Counted from the stretch's first letter, positions 18,780-28,582 are shown. The stretch is 64,000 nucleotides of DNA from Pseudomonas sp. ML2-2023-3 (GCF_037055275.1 NZ_CP146343.1:2700501-2764500), one strand, 5' to 3'. A program made the numbers and translations. The notes: a model not told the origin generated them from the letters alone.

Positions 18780-20018
18780 ATGAGTTTCTTCGCGATCTTT
18801 CGCAATAAAACCTCAACGAGGCGCCTGCATACGGCGCTTCGTTTGCTTGCCTGTGCTTTCGTAACGTTCACGCTGACGCCTGCGGTGGCTCAAGACGAGG
18901 CGTGCAAAAATGCTCAGTGGCCGCTTTGGCAGACCTATGCCTCGCATTTTGTGCAGGCTGACGGCCGGATGCTGGAGTCCAGTGCGCAGGTCAATCAAAG
19001 CTCTTCCGAAGGCCAATCCTACGGGATGCTTTTCGCACTGATAGGCAACGATCAGGCGCGCTTTGAAAAGCTGTGGCAATGGACCTTGGCCAACATGGCA
19101 GGTGCCGATGTGAGCAAGCGCCTGCCGGGCTGGCTGTGGGGGCAGGGCAAGGACGGCACATGGCAATTGCAGGACGCGAACTCGGCGTCCGATTCGGATT
19201 TGTGGATCGCTTATTCGCTGCTGGAGGCAGCGCGTTTGTGGCAGCGGCCGGACTATCGCGAAGCTGCGTTGCAGCTGCTTGCAAACATAGAAACCCAACT
19301 GATAGTGAGCTTGCCCGGTTTGGGCAAAATGGTGTTGCCGGGGCCACAGGGTTTCGTGCAGCCCGACCACCTGTGGCGGTTGAATCCCAGCTACCTGCCA
19401 TTGCCGCTGCTGCGTCGACTGGCCAAGGAGTCACCGGCCGGACCTTGGAAAGAAATAGCCGAAAACACGGTGAAAATGATCAAGGCTTCCAGCCCCAAAG
19501 GCTATGTGGCCGACTGGGTTGGTTACCGTGCCACCGGGCCGAAAGCCGGTTTGTTCGTGGTTGATCCGATCACAGGCGAGCAGGGCAGTTATGACGCGAT
19601 TCGCGTGTACCTGTGGGCAGGCATGACGCCCAAGTCCGATCCACTGGCAGCCCCCTTGCTGGCGATGCTGGACGGTATGTCAAACAGTACTGCGTCCACC
19701 GGTATTCCACCGGAAAAAGTCCAGGTCATCAGCGGTGCACTCGAGGGTCAGGGACCGTTCGGGTTCTCGGCTGCGCTGATCCCGTACTTCCAGACCAAAG
19801 GTCAGCCCTGGCTGGCACAGGCCCAGCAACGTCGAACCGTACAAGCGTTGGACAAGGCACTGGCCACTGTCGGCGGCGAGCGTACCGAACCTTTGTATTA
19901 CAACCTCATGCTCAGCTTGTTCGCACTCGGCTGGGCTGAAAATCGTTTTCAGTTTCGTGATGACGGAACACTCAAATTGTCTTGGGAGACGTCATGCGTC
20001 CGCACCGCCACTCGCTAG
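18780..20018 (+). CDS. wssD: Periplasmic endo-1,4-beta-glucanase WssD (BcsZ, GH8)
   Basis: 412 residues with a signal peptide (LLACAFVTFTLTPAVA). The glycoside hydrolase family 8 catalytic acid is the Glu of NQSSSEGQSYGML (about residue 76), and the Asp of NSASDSDLWIAYSLLEAARLW supplies the other catalytic residue. BcsZ trims cellulose in the periplasm and affects its amount and texture. It lies seven bases after wssC. The 3' end overlaps the start of wssE. Confidence 0.92.
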   Translation: MSFFAIFRNKTSTRRLHTALRLLACAFVTFTLTPAVAQDEACKNAQWPLWQTYASHFVQADGRMLESSAQVNQSSSEGQSYGMLFALIGNDQARFEKLWQWTLANMAGADVSKRLPGWLWGQGKDGTWQLQDANSASDSDLWIAYSLLEAARLWQRPDYREAALQLLANIETQLIVSLPGLGKMVLPGPQGFVQPDHLWRLNPSYLPLPLLRRLAKESPAGPWKEIAENTVKMIKASSPKGYVADWVGYRATGPKAGLFVVDPITGEQGSYDAIRVYLWAGMTPKSDPLAAPLLAMLDGMSNSTASTGIPPEKVQVISGALEGQGPFGFSAALIPYFQTKGQPWLAQAQQRRTVQALDKALATVGGERTEPLYYNLMLSLFALGWAENRFQFRDDGTLKLSWETSCVRTATR

Positions 20019-23000
20019 CCATAGGTTTTTTAACCGCCATGATCAGCACTGCCGTCCACGCCGACACAAGGGACGTGCAATCGCAGTTGGTCGAGCAGGG
20101 CCAGTACTGGCAGGGCCGTGACAATTCACTACGAGCTGCTGAAGCTTGGGAAAAAGTGTTGCGTCTGGACCCCAATCAAGTCGACGCCCTTTACGGTATG
20201 GGCCTTGCCAGCATCAAGCAGAAAAAGTCTGCGCAAGCCAGGCAATACCTGGAACGCCTGCAGGCTTTGTCGCCCCGCCCTTGGTTGGCTGCGCAGCTGG
20301 AACAGGACCTGGCCCTTACCGAGCCGCAGAACATCGCGCTTCAAGCCGAGGCTCGCCGTCTGGTCGATAGCGACCAGCGTGACCAGGCGACTCAGGTGTT
20401 TCGCAAACTCTTTGCCGGGCGCACACCGTCAGGCACTTTAGGCCGAGAGTATTACAACAACCTTGCATTCAACCCTGCAGGCTGGCCGGAAGCTCGCAAA
20501 GGCATGGAGCGTTTGCTGCACGAAACGCCGAATGACTCGATTCTGGCGCTGTTTCTTGCCAAGCAATTGGTTCGTCACGAAGACACTCGTCCCGAAGGTA
20601 TTCGTGCCCTGGCCAAACTGTCGACGCGGCCCGACATCGGTGGTGACGCTGACGAGAGCTGGCGTCTGGCGCTGGTGTGGTCCGGTCCTCCGAGCGCTGC
20701 CCAGGCACCTTTGTTCGAAGCTTTTTTGAAGGCTCATCCGGATGATCAGGAAATACGCGATCTACTGAACAAAGGTAAATCGAAAGCCAGCACTGCTGGC
20801 CGGGTAGCGAGCTGGCAACCAGATCCACTGGTAGAACGTGGATTGCAAGCCCTTGAAAAAGGCGATCAGGCAGGTGCCGAGCAAGCTTTCGCCGCACGCC
20901 TGAAAAACAAGGCCAATGACCCTGATGCACTGGGTGGTCTTGGTGTTGTGCGCCAACAACAGAATCGTCTGGTTGAGGCTGAGCAGTTGCTCAACCGTGC
21001 CATTGGCAATGGGGGGGCGCGATGGAAGCCCGCATTGGACAACGTGCGCTACTGGGCCTTGCTGCAACAGGCGCGCAACCAGGCCAAGGCTCAACCCGAC
21101 AAGGCCCGGCAGAACATTGCACAGGCCATGCGTCTTAACCCTAAAGGCGTCGAAGCGCGCCTGGCCCTGGCAGATCTCCAGGCCCAGAACGGTCAACTGG
21201 ATGAAGCCCAGGCCAGTTATCGCCAAGTATTGAGTGTGCAGCGAGATAATGCGCAGGCCGTACAAGGGCTTGTGAATGTGCTGTCGCAATCGGGGCAGGC
21301 CGATGAGGCATTGCGCTTGCTCGATACCCTGACTGCAGCCCAGCAGGCCGAAATGGGCGGCGGTGGTCGGTTGCGTGCGCTGCGCTCCACCCAGGCGGCT
21401 GCATTGGCCGAACAGCGGGGTGATACCCGTGGTGCGCAACAGGCGTTGGTGCAAGCCGTCAAGGACGACCCGGATAACGTTTGGACCCGTTTTGACCTCT
21501 CCCGCCTTTACCTCAAGACCGGCGAGCCACAAAAAGCCCGAGACCTGATCGACAGCTACCTCAAGGCGCATCCGACCGACGTTGACGCGCTTTACACCAG
21601 CGCTTTGCTCTCGGTGGAAATGGAGCAGTGGGACGCTGCCCAGGCCGCCATCAGTCGCATTCCTGCGGGCCGCCGCACCGCCGATATGAGCGAGCTGGCC
21701 GACCAGATTACCCTGACGGTGCAAGTCAAACTCGCCGCTACCATGGCCAAGCGCGGCCAGCGTCAGGAAGCCCTGGCCCTGCTTGATCGTTTGCAACCGA
21801 TGGCCAGCCGCAGCCCGGACCGGATGGCGACGCTGGCGTCGGCCTATGTTGACACCGGTGACGCCACACGTGCGTTGACCATGATGCGCGACGTCATTAA
21901 CCAGACACCGACACCGTCCGCCGACCTGATGTTGCAGTACGCCAATCTGCTGTTGAAGACGGGCAATGATGCTCAGGTCAATTCGATTCTGCGGGGCCTG
22001 CAAAATCAGCCAATGAGCCTTGCTACACGCAAGCGCTTCGATGATCTGCTTTACCAGTATCGTATTCGTCAGGCAGACCTGCTGCGTGAAGGCGGTGATC
22101 TGGCAGGCGCTTATGACACGTTGGCACCGGCGCTGGCGTCACGCCCCGGGGATGCGGGTGCGGTTTCGGCACTGGCGCGCATGTATGTCAGCAGCGGTGA
22201 CAATGCCAAGGCATTCGAGCTGTACAAACCCTTGCTGCAGCGTCAGCCAAACGACCCGCAGATCTTGCTCAATGCAGCGGACGCCGCCGTTCTGGCCCGT
22301 GATAACGGCTACGCCGAACGTGCGCTGGAGCAGTTCGTGAAGCTGCAAAACTACGACCCGCAGTCCTTGACCGAAGCGGCACGGATCTACCGCAGCATGG
22401 GCAAGTCTGCTCAAGCCACCCACCTGTTGCGCAAGGCCGTAGACATCGAGCAGACCGAGAAAAAACGCAGCCTGGCGACGCAGGCTGCCGGTACGGGCGC
22501 GGCGCCCAACCCTTTTGCAGGTTTGTCGGGGCCGGGTAATCAGGTTGGCCGCGGGGCGATCGACGGGATTCCTGCTCCGGCGCAAGCCGTGCTGGATTCG
22601 GCATCGTATAGCGCAGGCAGCAATTCGTTATTGCCTCAAGACGTCTATCCAGGTCAGCAACAAGCCCGCGTGGCAGCCGCAATCCCGAGCCGTGCGGCCG
22701 TGCCCTCCGGGCGATTTGGCAATGCCGGGGCCAATCCTTTCGCGCCGCAAGGCACGGTCAATGTAGCGGTAGATCAGGCCAGTTCTGCCCAGCGTGCACT
22801 GGACAGCATCCTTCAGGAACGCAGTGCTTACGTGACTCAGGGTGTGACCGTGCGCACCAATGACAGCGAGCCGGGCCTGGGCAAGATGACCGATATCGAG
22901 ACGCCGCTGGAGATTAATTTCCCGGCAGGTGACAACCGTCTCGCTGTGCGTGTGACGCCGGTATCCCTGAACGCAGGACGGGTGGGTGTGTATGCCGCTG

Positions 23001-23926
23001 AACGCTTCGGCAGTGGCAACGCGTCAACCGAAGGTATTGGTGCCCAGCGTGAAAGTGGTGTGGGTGTGAGCGTTGGCTTCGCTCGTCCGGATGAAGGCAT
23101 CAAGGCTGACATCGGCACTACGCCAATCGGCTTTCAATACAGCACCGTCGCCGGTGGTGTGAGTGTGGATCGCCCGCTCGCCAGCAATTCCAATGTGCGC
23201 TATGGCGTCAACGTCTCGCGCCGTCCGGTAATCGACAGCGTGACGTCGTTCGCCGGTACTACCGATGAACGTAGCGGGCAGTCGTGGGGCGGTGTGACGG
23301 CTAACGGCGGTCGTGGCCAACTGAGCTACGACGACCAGGCGATTGGCGCCTATGGCTACGGCGCGTGGCACAAGCTGTTGGGCCATAACGTAGAGTCCAA
23401 CAGCCGTGCCGAACTGGGCGCCGGTGTTTACTGGTATCTGCAAAATGATGAAGACAGCAAGCTGACCCTCGGCCTGAGCGCCACTGGCATGAGCTTCGAC
23501 AATAACCAGAACTTCTTTACCTACGGTCACGGCGGCTATTTCAGCCCGCAAAGCTACTTTGCCCTTGGGGTGCCGGTGGCCTGGTCGCAGCGCACCGAGC
23601 GCCTCAGCTATCAGGTCAAGGGTTCGGTGGGTGTCCAGTACTCCCATCAGGCGGGTGCGGACTACTTCCCTGGCGACAGCACGCTGCAAGCTGAAAACGA
23701 CCAGCGCTACTCCAGCGAGAGCAAGGCTGGGGTTGGTTACAGTCTCTCCGCAGCCGGTGAGTACAAGTTTGGTTCAAACTTTTTTCTGGGGGCCAATCTT
23801 GGTCTGGACAATGCCCAGGACTACCAGCAAGTCACGGGTGCCATGTACTTGCGTTACATGTTTGAGGACATGAACGGCCCGATGGCGCTGCCCGTCAGCC
23901 CTTACAGTTCCCCTTATTCCAATTGA
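19994..23926 (+). CDS. wssE: Cellulose export protein WssE (BcsC: TPR scaffold and outer-membrane barrel)
   Basis: About 1310 residues. A signal peptide (FLTAMISTAVHA) is followed by roughly 750 residues of tetratricopeptide repeats (for example DPNQVDALYGMGLASIKQKK and NAQAVQGLVNVLSQSGQADEA), a linker, and a C-terminal beta-barrel ending YLRYMFEDMNG of the BCSC_C type. It forms the outer-membrane channel for cellulose. The ATG at 19994 follows GGGAG; a TTG 12 bases upstream is less likely. It overlaps the wssD end by 25 bp. Confidence 0.92.
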   Translation: MRPHRHSLAIGFLTAMISTAVHADTRDVQSQLVEQGQYWQGRDNSLRAAEAWEKVLRLDPNQVDALYGMGLASIKQKKSAQARQYLERLQALSPRPWLAAQLEQDLALTEPQNIALQAEARRLVDSDQRDQATQVFRKLFAGRTPSGTLGREYYNNLAFNPAGWPEARKGMERLLHETPNDSILALFLAKQLVRHEDTRPEGIRALAKLSTRPDIGGDADESWRLALVWSGPPSAAQAPLFEAFLKAHPDDQEIRDLLNKGKSKASTAGRVASWQPDPLVERGLQALEKGDQAGAEQAFAARLKNKANDPDALGGLGVVRQQQNRLVEAEQLLNRAIGNGGARWKPALDNVRYWALLQQARNQAKAQPDKARQNIAQAMRLNPKGVEARLALADLQAQNGQLDEAQASYRQVLSVQRDNAQAVQGLVNVLSQSGQADEALRLLDTLTAAQQAEMGGGGRLRALRSTQAAALAEQRGDTRGAQQALVQAVKDDPDNVWTRFDLSRLYLKTGEPQKARDLIDSYLKAHPTDVDALYTSALLSVEMEQWDAAQAAISRIPAGRRTADMSELADQITLTVQVKLAATMAKRGQRQEALALLDRLQPMASRSPDRMATLASAYVDTGDATRALTMMRDVINQTPTPSADLMLQYANLLLKTGNDAQVNSILRGLQNQPMSLATRKRFDDLLYQYRIRQADLLREGGDLAGAYDTLAPALASRPGDAGAVSALARMYVSSGDNAKAFELYKPLLQRQPNDPQILLNAADAAVLARDNGYAERALEQFVKLQNYDPQSLTEAARIYRSMGKSAQATHLLRKAVDIEQTEKKRSLATQAAGTGAAPNPFAGLSGPGNQVGRGAIDGIPAPAQAVLDSASYSAGSNSLLPQDVYPGQQQARVAAAIPSRAAVPSGRFGNAGANPFAPQGTVNVAVDQASSAQRALDSILQERSAYVTQGVTVRTNDSEPGLGKMTDIETPLEINFPAGDNRLAVRVTPVSLNAGRVGVYAAERFGSGNASTEGIGAQRESGVGVSVGFARPDEGIKADIGTTPIGFQYSTVAGGVSVDRPLASNSNVRYGVNVSRRPVIDSVTSFAGTTDERSGQSWGGVTANGGRGQLSYDDQAIGAYGYGAWHKLLGHNVESNSRAELGAGVYWYLQNDEDSKLTLGLSATGMSFDNNQNFFTYGHGGYFSPQSYFALGVPVAWSQRTERLSYQVKGSVGVQYSHQAGADYFPGDSTLQAENDQRYSSESKAGVGYSLSAAGEYKFGSNFFLGANLGLDNAQDYQQVTGAMYLRYMFEDMNGPMALPVSPYSSPYSN

Positions 23927-23943
23927 TGTCCTGGAGACTTTAA

Positions 23944-24612
23944 ATGCCTTCATCTGTTCTAGCCGGTATGACCCTTCTTGTTCTTGGGGAGAGTCACATG
24001 AGCCTGGCCAATCACCTGATGGAACCACTGCACGCCAACTTGACCCAGCAAGGCGCGAATGTGCATTCGATTGGCGCGTGCGGGGCCAGCGCTGGCGATT
24101 GGCTTATCACCAAAAAAGTCGATTGTGGGGCTGAAAAAAAAGGCAACGGCAAGATTGTGATCAAGGGGCGTGATGCGACTACAACCCCAATCAAGGACTT
24201 GATTGCCGCCGACAAGCCGGACCTGGTGGTGCTTGTGATTGCCGACACCATGGCCTCGTACGACAAGCCGGTATTTCCCAAGGCCTGGGCGTGGCAGAAC
24301 GTGTCTGCACTGGCCAAGGAAATCACCGCCAACGGTGCCAAATGCGCATGGGTAGGCCCGGCGTGGGGCAAAGAAGGCGGCATGTACAAGAAAAACGATG
24401 CGCGCACCAAACTGATATCCGCGTTTTTGGCAACCAACGTCGCGCCTTGTACCTACATCGACTCCCTGGAGTTCTCCAAGCCCGGGCAGTGGGTGACCAC
24501 TGACGGCCAGCATTTTACTGTTGCGGGCTACAAGTCCTGGGCCAATGCCATCGGCAATGCGTTGGGCAAACTGCCACCTGAAGCGGTCAGCGCCAAGGGA
24601 GAGAAGAAGTGA
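23944..24612 (+). CDS. wssF: SGNH-like cellulose acetylation protein WssF
   Basis: 222 residues. The N-terminus LLVLGESHMS fits the first block of SGNH hydrolases (GxSx with variation), and DGQHFTVAGY near the C-terminus fits the last block with its Asp-x-x-His pair. In SBW25, WssF works with WssGHI to acetylate cellulose, probably presenting acyl groups or transferring them in the periplasm. No obvious cleavable signal peptide is seen. It follows wssE by 17 bp, and wssG overlaps its stop. Confidence 0.85.
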   Translation: MPSSVLAGMTLLVLGESHMSLANHLMEPLHANLTQQGANVHSIGACGASAGDWLITKKVDCGAEKKGNGKIVIKGRDATTTPIKDLIAADKPDLVVLVIADTMASYDKPVFPKAWAWQNVSALAKEITANGAKCAWVGPAWGKEGGMYKKNDARTKLISAFLATNVAPCTYIDSLEFSKPGQWVTTDGQHFTVAGYKSWANAIGNALGKLPPEAVSAKGEKK

Positions 24613-25271
24613 TTCGTCCACTGACGGGTGCGATGACACTGTTATGTAGCATGTGCACCCTGGCTGCCGATTTTGCCCTGTATCCCACCGGCCCCAGCCA
24701 GGACGCAGCCTTCATCCGCTTCGTCAACGCCACCACGGCGCCCCTGGACGTCATCGGCCAGGCAGGACAGCCGCCGTTGCGCCTTGAAGTGGCGCAGCCG
24801 GCGTCGCTATTGTTCCCGGTGGACTCGACCAGTCCGGTCAAGGGTTCTCTGGTCAGTGGCGGGCAACAGCTGGCGCTGGATCTCAAGGTTGAGCCCGGGG
24901 AGTTCGCGACGATTGTTGTCGTGTCGCAGGGTGCGGGTATCGAGCAAGTCGCCGTGCGTGAGACACCTGACGATTTCAACGGCCTCAAGGCTTCGCTGGC
25001 GTTCGTTAACGTCGATAAATCCTGCAGCGATGCCAGTCTGCGTCCTGCCGGGCGCAGCGCCGATCTGTTCAAGGCGGTGCCCGTCGCCAGCCTGCAACGG
25101 CGCTCGATCAATCCGGTGAACCTTTCGGTGCAACTGGTGTGCGCCAACGCCAATGTGGGTGCTGCGCTGGATTTGGGCATGCTCAAGGCGGGGGAACGCT
25201 ACAGCGTGCTGCTGGTGCCTTCTGCCAGCGGGCCACGTCTTTTGAGCGCAACGGACACTCTGTCCCACTGA
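24609..25271 (+). CDS. wssG: Periplasmic cellulose acetylation protein WssG (AlgF-like)
   Basis: 220 residues with a signal peptide (TGAMTLLCSMCTLAAD) and two similar beta-rich halves, as in the alginate acetylation protein AlgF. By analogy it relays acetyl groups between the membrane acetyltransferase and the polymer. The GTG start overlaps the wssF stop codon (GTGA). Confidence 0.85.
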   Translation: MIRPLTGAMTLLCSMCTLAADFALYPTGPSQDAAFIRFVNATTAPLDVIGQAGQPPLRLEVAQPASLLFPVDSTSPVKGSLVSGGQQLALDLKVEPGEFATIVVVSQGAGIEQVAVRETPDDFNGLKASLAFVNVDKSCSDASLRPAGRSADLFKAVPVASLQRRSINPVNLSVQLVCANANVGAALDLGMLKAGERYSVLLVPSASGPRLLSATDTLSH

Positions 25272-25289
25272 TCGGATTCTGCCGCTGCC

Positions 25290-26705
25290 ATGGTCTTCGC
25301 CTCACTCGAGTTCCTGACGCTGTTTCTGCCAGCCTTCATGCTGATTTACGCCCTGGGCAAGCCCCAGTGGCGTAACGTCATTCTGTTGATCGGCAGCTGG
25401 TTGTTCTATGGCTGGCTGAACCCGATGTTCCTCGCGTTGCACGTGGCGTTGACCATCGTTGCCTGGGTCGGCGGGCTGCTGATTGATCGCTCCCGCGAAG
25501 ACTCAAAGGGCAGGGTGCGGCTGTTGATTGCGCTGATCGTGTTCAACACCGCAGTGCTGTGCTGGTACAAGTACGCCAATATCCTGGCTGCAACCTGGAT
25601 GGAATGGATTACCTGGCCGGGCGCGATGCCCCTGGAGTGGCAGCGGGTGGCGCTGCCGGCAGGGCTGTCGTTTATCGTGCTGCAGGCCATTTCCTATCTG
25701 GTGGATGTGCACCGCCATACGGTGCCGGTGGAGCGCAGCTTCATCAACTACGCCACCTATATTTCGATGTTCGGCCACTCCATAGCAGGTCCGATCATTC
25801 GCTATGACTGGGTGCGTCGTGAGCTGACCCGGCGCTATTTCGACTGGCAGAATTTTTCTCTGGGCGCACGCCGTTTCATGGTCGGCATGTGCATGAAAGT
25901 GCTGGTGGCAGATACTCTGTCGCCATTGGTGGATGTGGCGTTCCATCTGGATAATCCGTCCTTTGTCGACGCCTGGATCGGTTGCCTGGCCTACTCGTTG
26001 CAACTGTTTTTCGACTTCGCGGGCTACAGCGCCATGGCCATCGGCCTCGGCCTGATGCTGGGCTTTCACTTTCCGGAAAACTTCAACCAGCCTTACCTGG
26101 CCAGCAGCATTCAGGATTTCTGGCGGCGCTGGCACATGTCCTTGTCCAGCTGGTTGCGCGACTACCTGTATATCGCCCTGGGCGGTAACCGTAACGGGGC
26201 CTGGAAGACCTATCGCAATCTGTTCCTGACCATGGCCATTGCCGGGCTTTGGCATGGCGGCGATAGCTGGAATTACCTGCTGTGGGGGGCCGCTCACGGG
26301 GTGGCGCTGTGTGTGGACCGGTTGTGGTCGCGATCGAACCTGCCGAGTATTCCTCCACTGTTCTCCCATACCCTGACACTGCTGTTTGTGTTCATGGCCT
26401 GGACCCTGTTCCGTGCGCCGGATTTTGCATCGGCCCTGACTATGTATGCCGGCCAGTTCGGTTTGCACGGGTTTGCCTTGGGCGACGCGTTGGCCGTGAC
26501 GCTGCGCTCGGCTCACGGCCTGGCGGCGCTGCTCGGCGTGGCATGCATTATCGCGCCGCTGTTCAAGGACCGTGTTGAGCAGCGTTTTGGTACTCAAGTG
26601 TGGTTTGTTCCTATAGCGGCCCTGTGGCCGGTGGCGGGTTTTCTGCTCTCGTTCGCGTTGATCGCGAGCCGCGAGGCGGTGCCCTTCCTCTACTTCCAGT
26701 TCTGA
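25290..26705 (+). CDS. wssH: MBOAT acetyltransferase WssH (AlgI-like)
   Basis: 471 residues with about ten membrane helices. The MBOAT signature is clear: SIQDFWRRWHMSLSSWLRDY followed by the conserved histidine in MAIAGLWHGGDSWNYLLWG. AlgI-type proteins move an acetyl group across the inner membrane for polymer O-acetylation. It starts 18 bp after wssG with a weak ribosome site, so coupling to upstream translation is likely, and wssI overlaps its stop (TGATG). Confidence 0.92.
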   Translation: MVFASLEFLTLFLPAFMLIYALGKPQWRNVILLIGSWLFYGWLNPMFLALHVALTIVAWVGGLLIDRSREDSKGRVRLLIALIVFNTAVLCWYKYANILAATWMEWITWPGAMPLEWQRVALPAGLSFIVLQAISYLVDVHRHTVPVERSFINYATYISMFGHSIAGPIIRYDWVRRELTRRYFDWQNFSLGARRFMVGMCMKVLVADTLSPLVDVAFHLDNPSFVDAWIGCLAYSLQLFFDFAGYSAMAIGLGLMLGFHFPENFNQPYLASSIQDFWRRWHMSLSSWLRDYLYIALGGNRNGAWKTYRNLFLTMAIAGLWHGGDSWNYLLWGAAHGVALCVDRLWSRSNLPSIPPLFSHTLTLLFVFMAWTLFRAPDFASALTMYAGQFGLHGFALGDALAVTLRSAHGLAALLGVACIIAPLFKDRVEQRFGTQVWFVPIAALWPVAGFLLSFALIASREAVPFLYFQF

Positions 26706-27856
26706 TGGCCGCGCCCATGTCTTCTTCAACGCCCCAACCGGCTGTACCGACTGAACTCACCGCCCGTGTCAGCAGGTTGGGCGGCGTTGTGTTTGTCGTA
26801 TTTCTGGCCGTCAGTTTTGCCTCGTCGCTCTGGCTGTTGATCAGCGGCAAGGTCCAGATGCTGCCCCCCGACCTGACCCGCGACGCGGTGCTGCATGGCG
26901 AGGTCACCCACAAGATCGCCAAGCAGTTGTCAGAGGCTGGGGTGCCGCGAAAGGCGGCAGATCTGGAACGCGGCGCGAGCTGGCTGATGCTGCACGACAC
27001 CGGCGCACGGGTCCGTCCGGGATGTGATGGCTGGTTGTTCTTGACCGATGAAATGCGCATCAACCGTCATGCTCAGGCCAATGCACAGATCAAGGCGGCG
27101 GCGGTGCGTGATATCCAGCAGCAACTGTCGTTGCGAGGCATCCGCTTGCTGGTGGCCGTGGTGCCGGACAAGAGCCGTATTGCCAGCGGGCAGCTGTGCG
27201 ATTTGCGTCGGCCGGTGCAGTTGCACAATCGCGCAGTGGCCTGGGTTGAAGCGCTGAACAAGGCAGGGGTAAGTGCTTTGGATCTGGCGCCAGCCCTGCA
27301 ATCACTGGGCAGCGAAGCTTACCTGCGCACCGACACCCACTGGAGTGAGGCGGGCGCCTCGGCGGCGGCCAAGGCCATCGCTGTGCGGGTACAGGCGATG
27401 GGGATCACTGCCACACCCCACAAGGATTATGAAACGGCACTGCAAGACCCGGCGCGTCGCCCGGGAGATCTGGTTCGCCTGGCCGGTCTTGAATGGTTGC
27501 CAGCAGGATTGCAACCCGCAGCCGAGTCTGTGGCGGCGAGCCGGTTCAGTGAGAAAGCCGGGGAATCGCAGGGTGATGCAGACAGTCTGGATGACCTGTT
27601 TGGCGACGATAACCTGCCGAATGTGGCACTGATTGGCACTTCGTTTTCTCGCAACTCCAATTTCGCCGGGTTTATGCAACAGGCCCTGGGTGCGCCGATT
27701 GGTGACTTTGCCAAGGATGGAGGCGAGTTTTCCGGTGGTGCCAACAACTACTTCAATAACCCGGCATTCAAACAGACGCCCCCTGCGCTTGTGATCTGGG
27801 AAATCCCCGAACGTGATTTGCAAACGCCTTACAGCGACGTGATCAGGCTGTTGTAA
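26705..27856 (+). CDS. wssI: Periplasmic cellulose O-acetyltransferase-like protein WssI (AlgJ/AlgX-like)
   Basis: 383 residues with one N-terminal membrane anchor (VVFVVFLAVSFASSLWLLI). The SGNH-like features of the AlgJ/AlgX family are present: VVPDKSRI, the Asp-x-His motif in RTDTHWSEAGA, and the nucleophile region LIGTSFSRNSNF. It should transfer acetyl groups to the exported glucan. The frame opens earlier, but the ATG at 26705 overlapping the wssH stop is favoured. This is the last operon gene here; a second MinD-like gene (wssJ of SBW25) does not follow. Confidence 0.88.
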   Translation: MAAPMSSSTPQPAVPTELTARVSRLGGVVFVVFLAVSFASSLWLLISGKVQMLPPDLTRDAVLHGEVTHKIAKQLSEAGVPRKAADLERGASWLMLHDTGARVRPGCDGWLFLTDEMRINRHAQANAQIKAAAVRDIQQQLSLRGIRLLVAVVPDKSRIASGQLCDLRRPVQLHNRAVAWVEALNKAGVSALDLAPALQSLGSEAYLRTDTHWSEAGASAAAKAIAVRVQAMGITATPHKDYETALQDPARRPGDLVRLAGLEWLPAGLQPAAESVAASRFSEKAGESQGDADSLDDLFGDDNLPNVALIGTSFSRNSNFAGFMQQALGAPIGDFAKDGGEFSGGANNYFNNPAFKQTPPALVIWEIPERDLQTPYSDVIRLL

Positions 27857-27865
27857 ATCGCCGGT

Positions 27866-28582
27866 CTGTAGTCGCTGACGAGCCGTGCGAGGCTGCGTCA
27901 GGTTTGGTGCGCCACTGCGACGCAGCAGTCGTAAAGTCAGCCTCTTCGGTTTTTCAGGCACACCGCGTGTTCCGGTTTTGCGACCGCTTCGCGATCGATC
28001 GCAGCCTCGTTCTACTCGTCAGCGACTACAACAAGAGTTGGTGGCGAATCTGTAGTCGCTGACGAGCCGTGCGAGGCTGCGTCAGGTTTGGCGCGCCACT
28101 GAGACGCAGCAGTCGTAAAGTCAGCCTCCTCGGTTTTTCAGGCACACCGCGTGTTCCGGTTTTGCGACCGCTTCGCGATCGATCGCAGCCTCGTTCAACT
28201 CGTCAGCGACTACAACAAGAGTTGGTGGCGAATCTGTAGTCGCTGACGAGCCGTGCGAGGCTGCGTCAGGTTTGGTGCGCCACTGCGACGCAGCAGTCGT
28301 AAAGTCAGCCTCCTCGATTTTTCAGGCACACCGCATGTTCCGGTTTTGCGACCGCTTTGCGATCGATCGCAGCCTCGTTCAACTCGTCAGCGACTACAAC
28401 AAGAGTTGGTGGCGAATCTGTAGTCGCTGACGAGCCGTGCGAGGCTGCGTCAGGTTTGGTGCGCCACTGAGACGCAGCAGTCGTAAAGTCAGCCTCTTCG
28501 GTTTTTCAGGCACACCGCGTGTTCCGGTTTTGCGACCGCTTCGCGATCAATCGCAGCCACGCTACGCTCCTCAGCGACTACA
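27866..28582. repeat. Four tandem copies of a 184-bp unit with inverted-repeat ends
   Basis: Units begin at 27866, 28050, 28234 and 28418, exactly 184 bp apart, and differ at only a few positions. Each begins with TGTAGTCGCTGACGAG and, before an 18-base linker, ends with CTCGTCAGCGACTACA, so each unit can fold into a large hairpin. The fourth copy ends early and its right arm switches to the variant CTCCTCAGCGACTACA, matching the separate repeats at 60932 and 63395. There is no credible gene inside. The array fills the space between wssI and the converging TetR gene. Confidence 0.9.

Noticed and set aside
20762..22003. A 413-codon open frame on the minus strand inside wssE
   Set aside because: It is antisense to a clear TPR protein, has no recognisable domain or ribosome site, and such long shadows are common in GC-rich DNA.
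27866..28582. CRISPR array
   Set aside because: The repeated units are 184 bp with no unique spacers, and there are no cas genes.
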